Shown here: positions 1 through 12,100 of the stretch, one piece after another
How the letters are laid out: each line of letters opens with the position of its first letter
How positions within the stretch are numbered: the first letter of the stretch is position 1
Assembly: GCA_032718475.1 (NCBI GenBank)
Contig: JAUCBJ010003563.1
Coordinates: forward strand, 1-54,382
From: Nemertoderma westbladi
Taxonomy: Eukaryota; Xenacoelomorpha; Nemertodermatida; Nemertodermatidae
Direction: 5' to 3'
Length of the DNA: 54,382 nucleotides
Made by a program: the position numbers and the translations under genes
Notes under the pieces: model-generated
The model's database searches: none
What the model saw: only the letters and a program-made list of their open reading frames with translations
Told to the model about the DNA's origin: nothing

Positions 1-165
1 TGGGAGCCCACCCGCACCCACGCTGCCATTACTTGGGAGCCCACCCGCACCCACGCTGCCATTACTTGGGAGCCCACCCGCACCCACGCTGCCATTACTT
101 GGGAGCCCACCCGCACCCACGCTGCCATTACTTGGGAGCCCACCCGCACCCACGCTGCCTTCACT
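1..165. repeat. 33-bp tandem repeat, cut by the left window edge
   Basis: Five head-to-tail copies of a 33-bp unit beginning TGGGAGCCCACCCGCACCCA. The first four are identical; the last changes to CTTCACTC before the sequence becomes unique. The array probably continues beyond the window. Confidence 0.95.
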
Positions 166-1160
166 CGATACACGTAAATCACTTCGAATTCCATTCCGCC
201 AGCATATAGTTGAGAGTCCATGCTGTCATCACCTGGGATTCCATTACGTCATCTCTTCATCAGTTTTTCCCAGTGCGAGTGAGACCTACTGTCACATCAA
301 AATGAACTTGACTTCTCATCACCTCATTAATATAATTCATTCATTTTCGCTGGAGAATTCTCCAGATCTGTCGCGATAAATGTTGTTTTTCAATTCCAAT
401 TTTATCATTTCAGGCTCTTTGTTATGAGTACTTTTTATCCCTCGATGATTTTTTTCCTTTTAGATTAATTCATTGATAGTTATTGAGTAATGGCCTACCA
501 TTCAACCTGGAACATTCAGCGACAGCACCGGATATTAGCAATTTACTTCTTTTTGTAAAATGTTCTACGATATTCGAAAGCCACTCGAGTTTTACATTCA
601 TTCCACCCAACATTGTCGATAACATCATGGTGGTAGATTGTAATTGCGACTCAGGGAGGATAAGTTGATTTAATTTAATTTAATTTTGATTAATTTAATT
701 TAATTGTATAAAGAATCAATTGTTGTCATAGTTTATCCCAAACTCAGGATATTAACCTGCTTTACTATAACATTCTAGTACATATTGGTGCAAACAGAAT
801 TGTTATATTGAAACCTAAGCAAAAACTACTTTACTTTAATATATCTCATATCTTATGTTAAGCAAATTCAAATTAAATGGCTTGGTATTAATTTGGGTAG
901 ATAATAGGTAGGTAAACACTAACAAAAAACATGGTTTCAGTTTTAAATGTAATTTTAAAGTTAGTTTCAAGGTGAAAAATAAAATCTGTTCTGAACGCAG
1001 TTAGAACTACCAAATTCATCAATGATAAGGCTACTTTTCAAGTGAAAGATCCTAACCTTTATGATCATAACCTGGCTTCTCACGTTTTTTAAGCGTAACC
1101 TGCCATGCCCCTTTATCCCTGGAAACTGACCTTTTTATACTTTGCCTAATGTTTGCAGCT
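166..1160. other. AT-rich non-coding stretch with one possible small exon
   Basis: No gene is recognised. The DNA is AT-rich with runs of TTTAATT near 665-705. The only protein-like segment is the possible minus-strand exon at 499-649, listed separately. Confidence 0.5.
499..649 (-). CDS. possible internal exon of an unrecognised gene (weak)
   Basis: On the minus strand a 151-nt open segment lies between a pyrimidine-rich acceptor (CTTATCCTCCCTGAG) and a GTAGGC donor. It encodes about 50 residues in one frame, including the stretches VKLEWLSNIVEHF and AVAECSRLNG, which look amphipathic and protein-like. I do not recognise the family, and the plus strand is also open here, so coding on either strand is unproven. 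It could be a transposon fragment. Confidence 0.18.
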
Positions 1161-1500
1161 GGTGTGTGCAGTCAACTGGTTAGGTGTTATATTGGTGCAG
1201 TTGGTTGTGGTGTGTGCAGTCAACTGGTTAGGTGTTATATTGGTGCAGTTGGTTGTGGTGTGTGCAGTCAACTGGTTAGGTCTTATATTGGTGCAGTTGG
1301 TTGTGGTGTGTGCAGTCAACTGGTTAGGTCTTATATTGGTGCAGTTGGTTGTGGTGTGTGCAGTCAACTGGTTAGGTGTTATATTGGTGCAGTTGGTTGT
1401 GGTGTGTGCAGTCAACTGGTTAGGTGTTATATTGGTGCAGTTGGTTCTGGTGTGTGCAGTCAACTGGTTAGGTGTTATATCATATGCAGTTGGTTCTGGT
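1161..1500. repeat. 48-bp minisatellite, about seven copies
   Basis: Units start at 1161 and recur every 48 bp to 1449 with only point changes (GTGTTAT/GTCTTAT, TTGTGG/TTCTGG). The last unit decays into TATATAGCTAACTAG. Because 48 is divisible by three and the unit has no stop in several frames, open frames appear on both strands; these are artefacts of periodicity. Confidence 0.93.
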
Positions 1501-1600
1501 GTATATAGCTAACTAGTTAGTTATCAAGGTGTAGTTTTGGTGTTTAACTAACTAACTAGCTGGTTATTTTGGTTATTCTGGTTATATGTTATTTTATATA

Positions 1601-1859
1601 CAGATAGGGGGGGGGGGGGGGGGGGGGGGGAACTGGACGCAATAAAAATGCATCCCTCTCCAGGGGAAATTCGACGCAAATAACAGCTGATTATTCTCAA
1701 AAATACAACTGTAACCTGTTCTATTGTGTTTAGTTTATTGTTTTGGTTAAAATAACGTGCCACTGTAACCTGCTCCTTTCCCTGAATTGTGAATTTAACA
1801 TTGAGGCGGGATATTAATTCGCCAAGGCGGGTTTTGCGTCCAGTTTCCCCCCCTGTCTC
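1601..1859. mobile_element. non-autonomous hAT-like MITE with 8-bp target duplication
   Basis: The element begins CAGATAGGGG followed by a long G run and AACTGGACGCAA, and ends TTGCGTCCAGTT, a C run and CTGTCTC. The two ends are inverted copies of each other with a few mismatches. It is flanked on both sides by TTTATATA (1593-1600 and 1860-1867), an 8-bp target duplication. An 8-bp duplication and a terminal CAG are typical of hAT transposons, so that superfamily is the best inference. The 259-bp interior has no coding capacity and holds the conserved core TTATTGTTTTGGTTA shared with other copies in the window. Confidence 0.82.
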
Positions 1860-1867
1860 TTTATATA

Positions 1868-3640
1868 AGGTGTATCTTATCTGTAGGAATGTGAGACGTG
1901 CAATCTCTTCAAGAATATTTAAGTGTAGCGCATTTTTTTGCGATTCAATGCATTTCAAATTTATAATCCAAAGTTCTTGGTAAAAAAACTACCAATGAAC
2001 ACTACAATATAATGGTTAGGCCCTATTTAGTTTAGTTTGATAATAAATGGAGAAACAGGAGTAAAAAGTGGACTCTTTTGATATTTAACCCTATAATAAT
2101 AATAATGAGTTTCAGTTTTTACATTTTGTTCTTCCATATTAAACATTTTTTGACGTTTAATGGAACGTTACAGTGATGTTTGCGACCGCTTTTACTCCTG
2201 TTTCTTTATTTATTCTCAAGCTAAAATAAATAGGGCCTAACAATCATGTGGTAGTGTTCATAACAACCGATTAAAATAGAGTTGGTTGCAGAAGTTAAGA
2301 TTTATTTTTAATTATTGTGACTTTGTGAATTATTGTGATTAATCTAAAATTTACTATTCTTCTAAGATTTTCGACCGACATTAAAAGATTACCTAGTTAT
2401 AAAGTTATTCATTGTTATTTATTACATGAAAAATTGCCAACCATAAGAATACATGGATTGAAGCCAAGACCAACAATGAAATATTGTTCTTATTTTATGG
2501 CATTTACCTTCAAATTAAATTGGTTTGATAATGAAACAGCTGACTTCGTAAAGACCATTATACTGCTGTACACACACCTGCTATTTTTATATAAATCAGT
2601 CAGCACCTCAATTCGCTGAATTTCTGGTATTTATGCCAGTTGGTAACTATTAGACATACCGTCACCTCACAGCGGCTGTGGTAACGTCTACCGTTACTAT
2701 ACTACATGTTACATCAAAAACAAAATCCTTTTATCCCCTATAATAATAATAAATCTCGCCCGCCCACGCATACTCGTCAAATAATTCATCGTAGGATTAA
2801 CTGGAAAAAAGTTTTCCATGTAATAATTATATATTTCATTTTACTTTTTTTGCCCGGGAAAAAGTATAATACTTGCAATCCTACGTGTTTCTTTTTTACA
2901 TTTTTTCACACCCAAATCCAGATTTTCCGGTATAATAATGTGGACAAAAAACACCAATTTAAGAATAAAGTAAGGCCTACTAACTATATTACTCGCAATA
3001 ATATGTTACAATCATTCAACTTCCATCAATTAGTACAGTTTTATGCTACTGTATTTATATATCCATATATAGTTATATAATTTTATTTAGGTTAGCCTTT
3101 ATATTTTTTTTACAGTATATTAAATTTTGCTTAAATTATAATATTTATTAATTAATTAGCGCTTCTCTGGTTATATTCCATTCGGTTTCTACAGAAACCT
3201 CTATTATAAATTAATTATACGGACGTTGTTATATTCATTAAAGCGCAATGTGTTTTGAAAATACCGCTTTCACTATATTATGTTACACTAATTATTTATC
3301 CTTTAACTTTTATGCTATTACAGTAATAGCATGAAATTTAATTATTAACAAAGCTGTCTTTTGGTCGGTTTGTTTAAACGTGGTGACTTTTTAGGCAACT
3401 TGATCAGCACCTAGCAACCTTATTTTGAGAAACTTAGCTTTGTTCGCAGTATAATTGCGGCAACTCTATTACTACAGCGTTATTCGCTAAGTTGTTGACA
3501 AAGTTCCATGTGTAAACCGGTCTTTACTGCCATTTTTCTTAGAATAGTTCTACATTTTATTTGGCAGATGAATTAAGCCCATACCATCCATATTATGAAT
3601 ATGAATTGTGCAAAATTCAATTTTTATATTTTTTAAACCT
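1868..3640. other. AT-rich intergenic DNA
   Basis: No convincing gene. Open segments at 2335-2619 and 2706-3080 lack recognisable domains, have strongly AT-biased content and look like chance frames. Confidence 0.5.
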
Positions 3641-3845
3641 AGCAAGATTCAGCTTGAACGGATTAAATCCAAAGAATTGTGAGGACGTTTGGACACGTAG
3701 CCCTCTAGCGGGGGACTATTAAACTGGTGGTGTCTAAAAGTATAAAAAAAATCCCACCTTTTGCTTTTTTGATGTCTACAAATTTTCATCTCGACAGCTT
3801 TAAATCCGACAAAATTACACCATGTCATGAAATAACCTGCAGCGG
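3640..3845 (-). repeat. dispersed repeat, inverted copy of the 38.6-39.4 kb family
   Basis: Read on the minus strand this segment contains, in order, TTTGTCGGATTTAAAGCTG, GATGAAAATTTGTAG, CCCGCTAGAGGG, then TTTAATCCGTTCAAGCTGA. The same words occur in the same order on the plus strand at 38640-38840. It is therefore a diverged copy of that repeat in opposite orientation. Confidence 0.8.
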
Positions 3846-3868
3846 ATGCAAATACATGCAACTTTCAA

Positions 3869-4093
3869 ATGCCCATATATCAGATTCCCCAAACGAATTC
3901 AAATACATTTACAGATTTGGAATCCCAGCACATTACTACTACTGACGCAAAATACAGTATATCGATGGAGACACCCTTTCTAGTGGCTAAGCTAACAATG
4001 AAACCAAAAATAATAATTCTGGCTAACAATCCCCATAACAGATTTGTGGGGCCTCTAAATAAGGAAGAGCCAATAGCTGATTGGGTGAACTAA
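3869..4093 (+). CDS. short ORF, unrecognised and probably not a gene
   Basis: An ATG-initiated 74-codon frame with no recognisable domain. A possible splice acceptor (ACATTTACAG) lies inside it near 3914. It directly follows the dispersed repeat at 3640-3845, so it may be transposon-derived or chance. Listed for completeness only. Confidence 0.12.
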   Translation: MPIYQIPQTNSNTFTDLESQHITTTDAKYSISMETPFLVAKLTMKPKIIILANNPHNRFVGPLNKEEPIADWVN

Positions 4094-4650
4094 TTGGTGA
4101 CGTGTTCCCTTGTTGAATGGTTGGTACACGGGTTTACATAGGCATGTTCCAACACGCTGAATGGGGAAGCCCTATATAAAATAGTGTTAATGTTTGTTTG
4201 TTTTGATTTTATTATTGTGGTAATAATAATAAGTTTATTTAGATTCATAAAATTAATAACGGTATTAGACTTCCCATTTGGGATTAAATGCAATGCAGCC
4301 CCGTTTAGTATATACTGTAAAGCCTACTATACTTCAACAATAATTCAATAAGTGTCTTGTAGCTTAAGGTTTATAATGGTTGTAGTTTTGTTGGTTTGCG
4401 ACTTTTACACTAAAAAATATAAGCATATTATTATGTGATGCACATTCCGGTATCTTTAAACTTTAACTATAAAACAACAAAAACTCTCAAACACTAAAGT
4501 CTGATGTCATTGAATTTGTAAAAATTAGTCTGTTTAGATTAGAATCTTTAGCGTCCGGACTTCTGTACATCGCAGCAGATGTTATGGCCAATTACGCTAC
4601 GCCGAAAATCGACAGCCGACAACGATAACTGACGTTAAAACGTTTGAATA

Positions 4651-4710
4651 ACGTTTATTGTTTTGGTTAGAATAACCTTCCACTCTAACCTTAACCTGTT
4701 CCTTTCCACC
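4651..4710 (+). mobile_element. fragment of the TTATTGTTTTGGTTA MITE family
   Basis: Matches the core of the 1601-1859 element: GTTTATTGTTTTGGTTAGAATAA (given here only as landmark words TTATTGTTTTGGTTA and CTGTTCCTTTCC), with no terminal repeats preserved. Confidence 0.65.
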
Positions 4711-4719
4711 ATTGACTCA

Positions 4720-5057
4720 TTGACCGGACCCTCTAAATACCGTATTGAAGCTTTATATTTGATTTTATTTTACTTTGTGTATTTTTGATGGGACCCTTAT
4801 TACCTCAACTTTGTGACCGAACCCATTAAATTCTATCTTTATCTTTTTATAAACTGTTTTAATATGTGGTGAGTACAAAAAAACAAAACAAAGACCCAAT
4901 TAAGTAACCTTCATAATCTTGTAACATGTGTTAACTTTCGTTTTTTGTTTTGGTTCCCCCAACACGCCTCTGTAAGCTGCTCCTTTACTAACCTGCTCCT
5001 TTAAATGGCAATGGGTCCGGTCAATGGGTCCAGTCAATTGAGCAATGGGTCCGGTCA
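4720..5057. mobile_element. small inverted-repeat element, TTGACCGGACCC ends
   Basis: The left end TTGACCGGACCC (4720-4731) is exactly inverted at 5013-5024 (GGGTCCGGTCAA), and the motif repeats at 5047-5057. The right part, with CTTGTAACATGTGTTAACTT and AACACGCCTCTG, is highly similar to 34875-35030, showing a dispersed family. No target duplication is obvious and there is no coding sequence. It lies just upstream of the ZCCHC24-like gene. Confidence 0.6.
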
Positions 5058-5193
5058 GTAGCCTTTGCCTAGTCTCTATTCTTTACGCCGCATGTAGCCG
5101 AAACTTTTGAGTGTATCTCAGCTATTACGCCTTTTACGTTTACAGGTAATAAATATTGTCATTATTTTTTATATTTTGTAAACCGGTACCTGA

Positions 5194-6639
<1,446 letters not shown>

Positions 6640-6706
6640 AATGCCACGGAAGACCGGAAGTTGTCCCCAATATATCGGGACTCATTTATACGTAGTTTTC
6701 TTCCTG

Positions 6707-6712
6707 AATAAA
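6707..6712 (+). promoter_or_regulatory. poly(A) signal AATAAA of the ZCCHC24-like gene
   Basis: A canonical AATAAA lies 68 nt after the stop codon, giving a short 3' UTR. Confidence 0.65.
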
Positions 6713-8893
6713 ATGATTGCGAATTCTATGTACGAGGAACCGTAGTTGTGACCTCGAATTGAACATTTCTGTATTTTAATGTTTTTAATAAATAAATAAT
6801 GTATATAGTTTTAATTGTTTTTATACTGTGTAGCCTAAATTGTTTTAATTTTAGACATTTTACATTATGCTTGTGCAATATATGCCCATTTAAAAAGATT
6901 TTACTTCTAAATATTTTTATGCAATACACCAGTGCAATATCTTTATTAAACTGGAATAATGTCTCAATATATTCTTATTATAAAGATCAATTTAAATATC
7001 ATTCTACCAAGCTTTTTCATTATTACATCATACAGTAGGTACATGTACGTATCAACGTAGGGTTTATAGAAAAAGAAAAAGAATTATTTTGTACAAATTG
7101 AAAGACTACGAAGTCATACAAGTGTTATACAAGTCATTTCATTGGTATTTACTAAACCCGTTGTCAGGGAAACTGTTAAAATTTGTGCCACAAAAACGAC
7201 CAAAAGTATAATTTAATATCGATAACACGCGCATCCCGCATGGATTTTGAATGTAAATAGTTTTGCAGTTTAAACCGTAAAATATTTCAAATAATTAATA
7301 TACCTGTAAGGTATTAATTATTGATCAAGTGGGCAAGATACGTAGATCTTTTAATAAAATAATTTCCATATTTTCTCCACAATAAAACCGTAACTGCAAC
7401 AAAAAAAGTAGGCCTAGTCTTATTATATAATCCTATTCTTGTTGTTACTCATATTGGTAGCGCAATAGTTAGTAGTCTCATTATTATAATGGTAAAAAAA
7501 TTTAATTTAAGTTTTTTTAAACTTTCAGTTTTCAAACTACATGTTGGATAGGAATCCATCCATCGTTGTGTATATTACAGTATTTTTGAAAAGTATGTTC
7601 TATCAAATGTTTGTTTAATTGTGTCTGGAGGTTTACTTTTGGAGTGGAGATCCGCCACTGAGTTTTCCAATATCGACTCACTTATAGAATCTTTACGGTT
7701 TATTGTAGATAATTAATTTAATTAACTCCATCAATTTATTGTAAAACATCATTATAATTCATTGTCATTGTTCATTGTGGACAAGAAATTACTTAAAAAG
7801 ATTCAATATAACGGACATTAAAACTTGGCGCTAACAGTTCTTTGTTACACGGTTATTGTTTTGGTTGCCAAACAACCGTAATAATCTAAGGCAACTCGAA
7901 ACCCAAGCCAACAACAATGAGTGAGCCAAATCAATCGAACTAGCATTGTATGCAATAATGACAGGGAGTGGTTTCCATGGCCACGAAATATACAACAACC
8001 TAGAATTTACTGAGGAAATTAATCGAACATTGTGTCGCTTCTCTGTGCGGGTAGCTAGTAGTTTAATTGTAATTAATAAGCTGCCGCCGGTAACTACGTG
8101 GTATTTGTCGGTTGTGGTTGATATCCTGCTGGAAAATCGTCTTTCGAGGTAAAAATAAATTATTTTTATTTTGGTTACACCACCGTTTTAGATACGTGTA
8201 ATAATTTTATTTATAATGCAGCTTACAATGATTTCTATTTTTTCCCTATTCGACTATTATTAAAGTGATACGGGTTATACAGTTACAGGAGCTTATATAG
8301 GGAAGGCAAGAAAGAGATGTACCACACCTTGAGGTGTACCATATCTAACATAAGTCTATTATGCCAATTATTGTCGAGTCACACAGTACACTACTTACAT
8401 TATAAAGCAACATGAAATATTTGAAAAAGGTAGTATTTTTATAAATATAATCAGAAAATTTTTTTTTTTTGATAGTAGTCATGTCAGACCACTTGCTTGT
8501 GCAAACGTACACAGAAATACATAATTTTCTTGCTCTGGAACTCATTCTGAACTACTGTATAAAATTAGCATCGACCACGCTAATGGTTATTCTTCAACGT
8601 GAAGAAATATATCATATTTCCATCTTACACTCTAGGCCTATAATATGTTACCTAATATAAAAAAACTTAAAATTTAAGTTTAAATTTTTTTTTTATTTTA
8701 TTTATATACCGGTATTATATTTATTTTAAAAATAGCTAGTGTTTTAAAAAAATACTAGCTACCGTAAAAAGTATTATTTTGAATCAATGTAGATTACATT
8801 CTAGAACAATATATGAAAATCAAAAGAGCTCTTGCTAGTGTTAAAAAAAATACTGGGAGTTGATGTGCGCAGTAGTACAGCAGTGATACGGAC
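6713..8893. other. AT-rich intergenic DNA between ZCCHC24-like and dynein genes
   Basis: No recognised gene. A diverged MITE core (GTTATTGTTTTGGTTG) lies near 7850-7880. A possible exon at 7958-8149 is listed separately. The rest is AT-rich, with homopolymer runs near 8460 and 8680. Confidence 0.5.
7958..8149 (+). CDS. possible first exon or small ORF, unrecognised (weak)
   Basis: An ATG at 7958 opens a frame of about 64 residues with protein-like composition (for example EFTEEINRTLCRF). It ends at TCGAG followed by GTAAAA, which can be read either as a splice donor or as AGG TAA stop. No matching downstream exon was found, and it could be chance or an upstream leader of the dynein transcript. 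Confidence 0.18.
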
Positions 8894-9002
8894 ATGCTTT
8901 ATGAAAATATTGATGCCGATGGTGGCACAATGCTACTGGGTTTAGTAAACTGGTACGGAGACACTGGGATTACCAAATTGGTACAAGGAGGCAGTGTTTA
9001 GT
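8894..9002 (+). promoter_or_regulatory. upstream ORF in the dynein leader, stop codon split by the intron
   Basis: An ATG at 8894 starts a frame whose TAG stop (8999-9001) uses the first base of the predicted intron. Unspliced, it gives a 35-codon peptide; spliced, the TA joins T9061 to make TAT and the frame runs to a TGA at 9164-9166. That overlaps the dynein start codon in a different frame. Whether the transcript starts upstream of 8894 is unknown. Confidence 0.3.
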
Positions 9003-9060
9003 AAGTTGATTATTGTTGTCATAGTTACCTAACATACAAATTTTTATATAATTATTTTAG
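9001..9060 (+). other. predicted 60-nt intron in the dynein 5' UTR
   Basis: Starts with the consensus donor GTAAGT, has a branch-point-like CCTAACAT about 30 nt before the end, and finishes TTATTTTAG. It sits 48 nt upstream of the dynein ATG. All three splice signals are close to consensus at a plausible minimum intron length. Confidence 0.6.
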
Positions 9061-9108
9061 TGATCACGATTACTTGCGTTATCGGCGAAACGAAAGGCGC
9101 AGAGCAAA

Positions 9109-12100
9109 ATGGGGTCCGAAGCGCCAGTGGACGCACGAGTGGATTTCATGTCGGAATATACTCTGAAATCTCTGAAAGTAAAACCGGACAAATGGGCTAA
9201 ACTTATCAACGTGGAGGAAAATCGGATAATGATCCAGGACTTTCTGGATAAGGGCCAGCAACCGGCACTGGTGCTCGTAGCAAACAGCGCTGGTATGCTA
9301 ACGTGCGGTTACGAGTGGCCGTCCCAGCCCAAAACCAAGGCCGTTTATTTCATCAAGAGGTCTCCGAAAGATCCAATCCCCAAGGACAGCTACCGCAGCG
9401 CCTTGACCTACGGTGACCTTAGTTACATGCCTCTGGATCAATTGGCGGCTGTGGTTGACGAAGTCTTGGTTCCGCTGCTCTCCAACGACAATAACCACGA
9501 ACAATGGCCGGCCGTCGTCTCGCAGGACGTACTTCGCCACGTTCACAATCTAAAATCCAATGTTTTTGTCGTCTCTGGGAAAGTGAAAGGGAAGACTTTA
9601 CTGCCCCTGCCGGTTGGAAGTGAGAAAGTCGAGGAATGCAGGGTCGATGACGAGAAAGGGGATTTTGAGAGGAATATAATACACGCGATCGAATCCGTTG
9701 TCATTGAATGGAGTCACCAGATACACGATGTCCTTAAGAAAGATTCATCACAGCCACTACTCGATGGCCTAAATCCAACGCCTTTTTACGAACTTGAGTT
9801 CTGGAAGTCGAAATCGACCAATCTAGAATGTATCTACGACCAGCTGAGAGATCCAAAAGTTCGTAAAATGGCGGAACTACTAGAGAAGTCTGATAGTAGT
9901 TACTTCCAAGCGTTTAGAAACATATTTCGCGAGGTCATAGCTGCACTTACCGAAGCCCAAGATATCAATTTACATTTGAAACCTCTGCAGCGGCATTTAG
10001 AGGACCTTGAGCAAGCTGATTACGCTGAGATTATCCAATTCATTGAACCTCTGATGCACGTTATGGGTTTGATCTGGGGAAGTTCGAAGTATTACTGTTC
10101 GGCTCCGAGAATTATTGTATTGCTGCAAGAAGTCTGTAATCAACTGATAGAATTAACCCGCAACAGTCTGGATCCTCATGAAATCTTGAAAGGGGAAGTC
10201 GAAGAATGCATCGAAAGGGTTGACCATGCTCTCAAGGTTATTGATGCATTCAGAGACCAGTACAACCAAAAGAAGGACAATATATCCCAATATTTCCGTG
10301 ATGGAAATCCCGTCTACGAATGGGACTTCCATGACATGCTTGTTTTTGCGCGGATGGACGGTTTCAGAAATAGACTTCGAATTATTCGGGAACTGTTCGA
10401 GACGAATATCGAATTTATGAAGTTGGAGAAAGTAGAATTGGGTGGTTTAAAAGGAAAAATGTTAAGCGCTCAGGTTGTACAAATATTTGAGGAATTTCAG
10501 GAATATTTCAAAATATTTACAGACCAGAACTATGACACTTTAGATCCTACTAATACCGAGTTTATGAACGATTACTTTAAGTTCAAAACACATGTTGATG
10601 ACTTGGACCGAAGGCTGGCATCCATAGCATGTTTGGGATTTGATGATTGTTCAAATAGTGAGACAGTATTCAAGATGATCAATGTGTTTGGTACCTTGCT
10701 AGAACGACCTCTTATAAAAGTAGACTTTGTCAACAAATTTCCGCTCTTAATCGACATGTTTTGCAAAGATCTTGATAATGCCAAAGTCATTTACGACAAG
10801 CAGATGAAAGATAGACAAGAGAATTACGCACCTGTTCACAAAAACTTGCCTTGGGTTAGTGGGCAACTGAAGTGGTCCCGCGAATTAAAAGAACGTATTT
10901 CAATACCGTATGAAGGATTTAACCACGTCCACCACCCCTATGAAGAATCACAAGAAGCCAAAGATATGGTAGTCAAATATGATGAGATGATTGCACTTCT
11001 AGACAATTATGAGGTCTTAGTCTACAATGAATGGACGCAAAGTGTTACCGAAAAGAGTAACTACAATTTAGACCAACCCTTGATTACAAGAAACAATGAA
11101 ACCAATTTGATAAGCGTTAATTTTGATCCTCAACTTGTATCTGTTTTGCGTGAAGTTAAATATTTGAAGATTCTGGAATATGAAGACATTCCAGGCAGTG
11201 CTAATGATATGTTTGAAAAAAATACAACATACGTTAAATTTGTTGACAATCTTAGTCTTACTGTTGGATGGTACAATAAGACTCGTACAACTGCAATTGA
11301 AGTCGAGTTACCTTTAATTGAAGAGCAACTACAAAATATTGACACTCAATTACAGAAAGCCGAGTCACAGTTGAACTGGAAAAATGATAGCGCATGGGAA
11401 TACATTCAGCAAACGAGTGACATGGTTCAGGATCTTGAAAGTCGTTTACAGAAATCCAAAAACAATGTAGAAAAGATGCAGACAATAATGGCGGAATGGT
11501 GTAAAGTTCCATTGTTTGAAAGAAAGGAGGGTAAAAATGAGACAGTGCTGAATCTCGATGATCGGGAGGATCGATTGGCTAAGAGATACGGCGATATCAA
11601 AACCGATGCCGAGAATATTCATAAAATAGTCCAAGAGAACCTTGAACTTTTCAAAGCGGATGGTAGTTCCGAAATGTGGAAAAACTATCTGGACTACCTC
11701 GATGAAATGGTTATTGATGGGCTGTTCAAGTGCCTTGAAAGCTCATTGAACTATTTACTCGAAAATACAGATTCAAAGACTGTAATTGCATCATTATTTT
11801 TAAGTAAATTAGAACTGCAAATGCCAGAAATGGTTTTTGTGCCTGGGTTAGAACTTGGAGACATTCTTGGCCTATACGAAATCATCGAAGGTGTGCTCCT
11901 AGATATTTATAAAATTAGTACCTTAGTACCTAGGATTGCCAAGCATAGAGAGAATGAGGACTATAAAGCTGACATGGAAGACATGTTAGATCTGTCAGAC
12001 ATGAAGCAGGAACTGATGGAAAGAGTTCAAAACGCAATGGCAAAGGCAATTGAGTATCGCAACACGTTTGAGCAATATGCATATTTGTGGGTAGATGATC

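Noticed and set aside
3649-3861. A 70-codon minus-strand frame
   Set aside because: It lies within the dispersed CCGCTAGAGGG repeat and is not conserved as a frame in the 38.6-kb copies.
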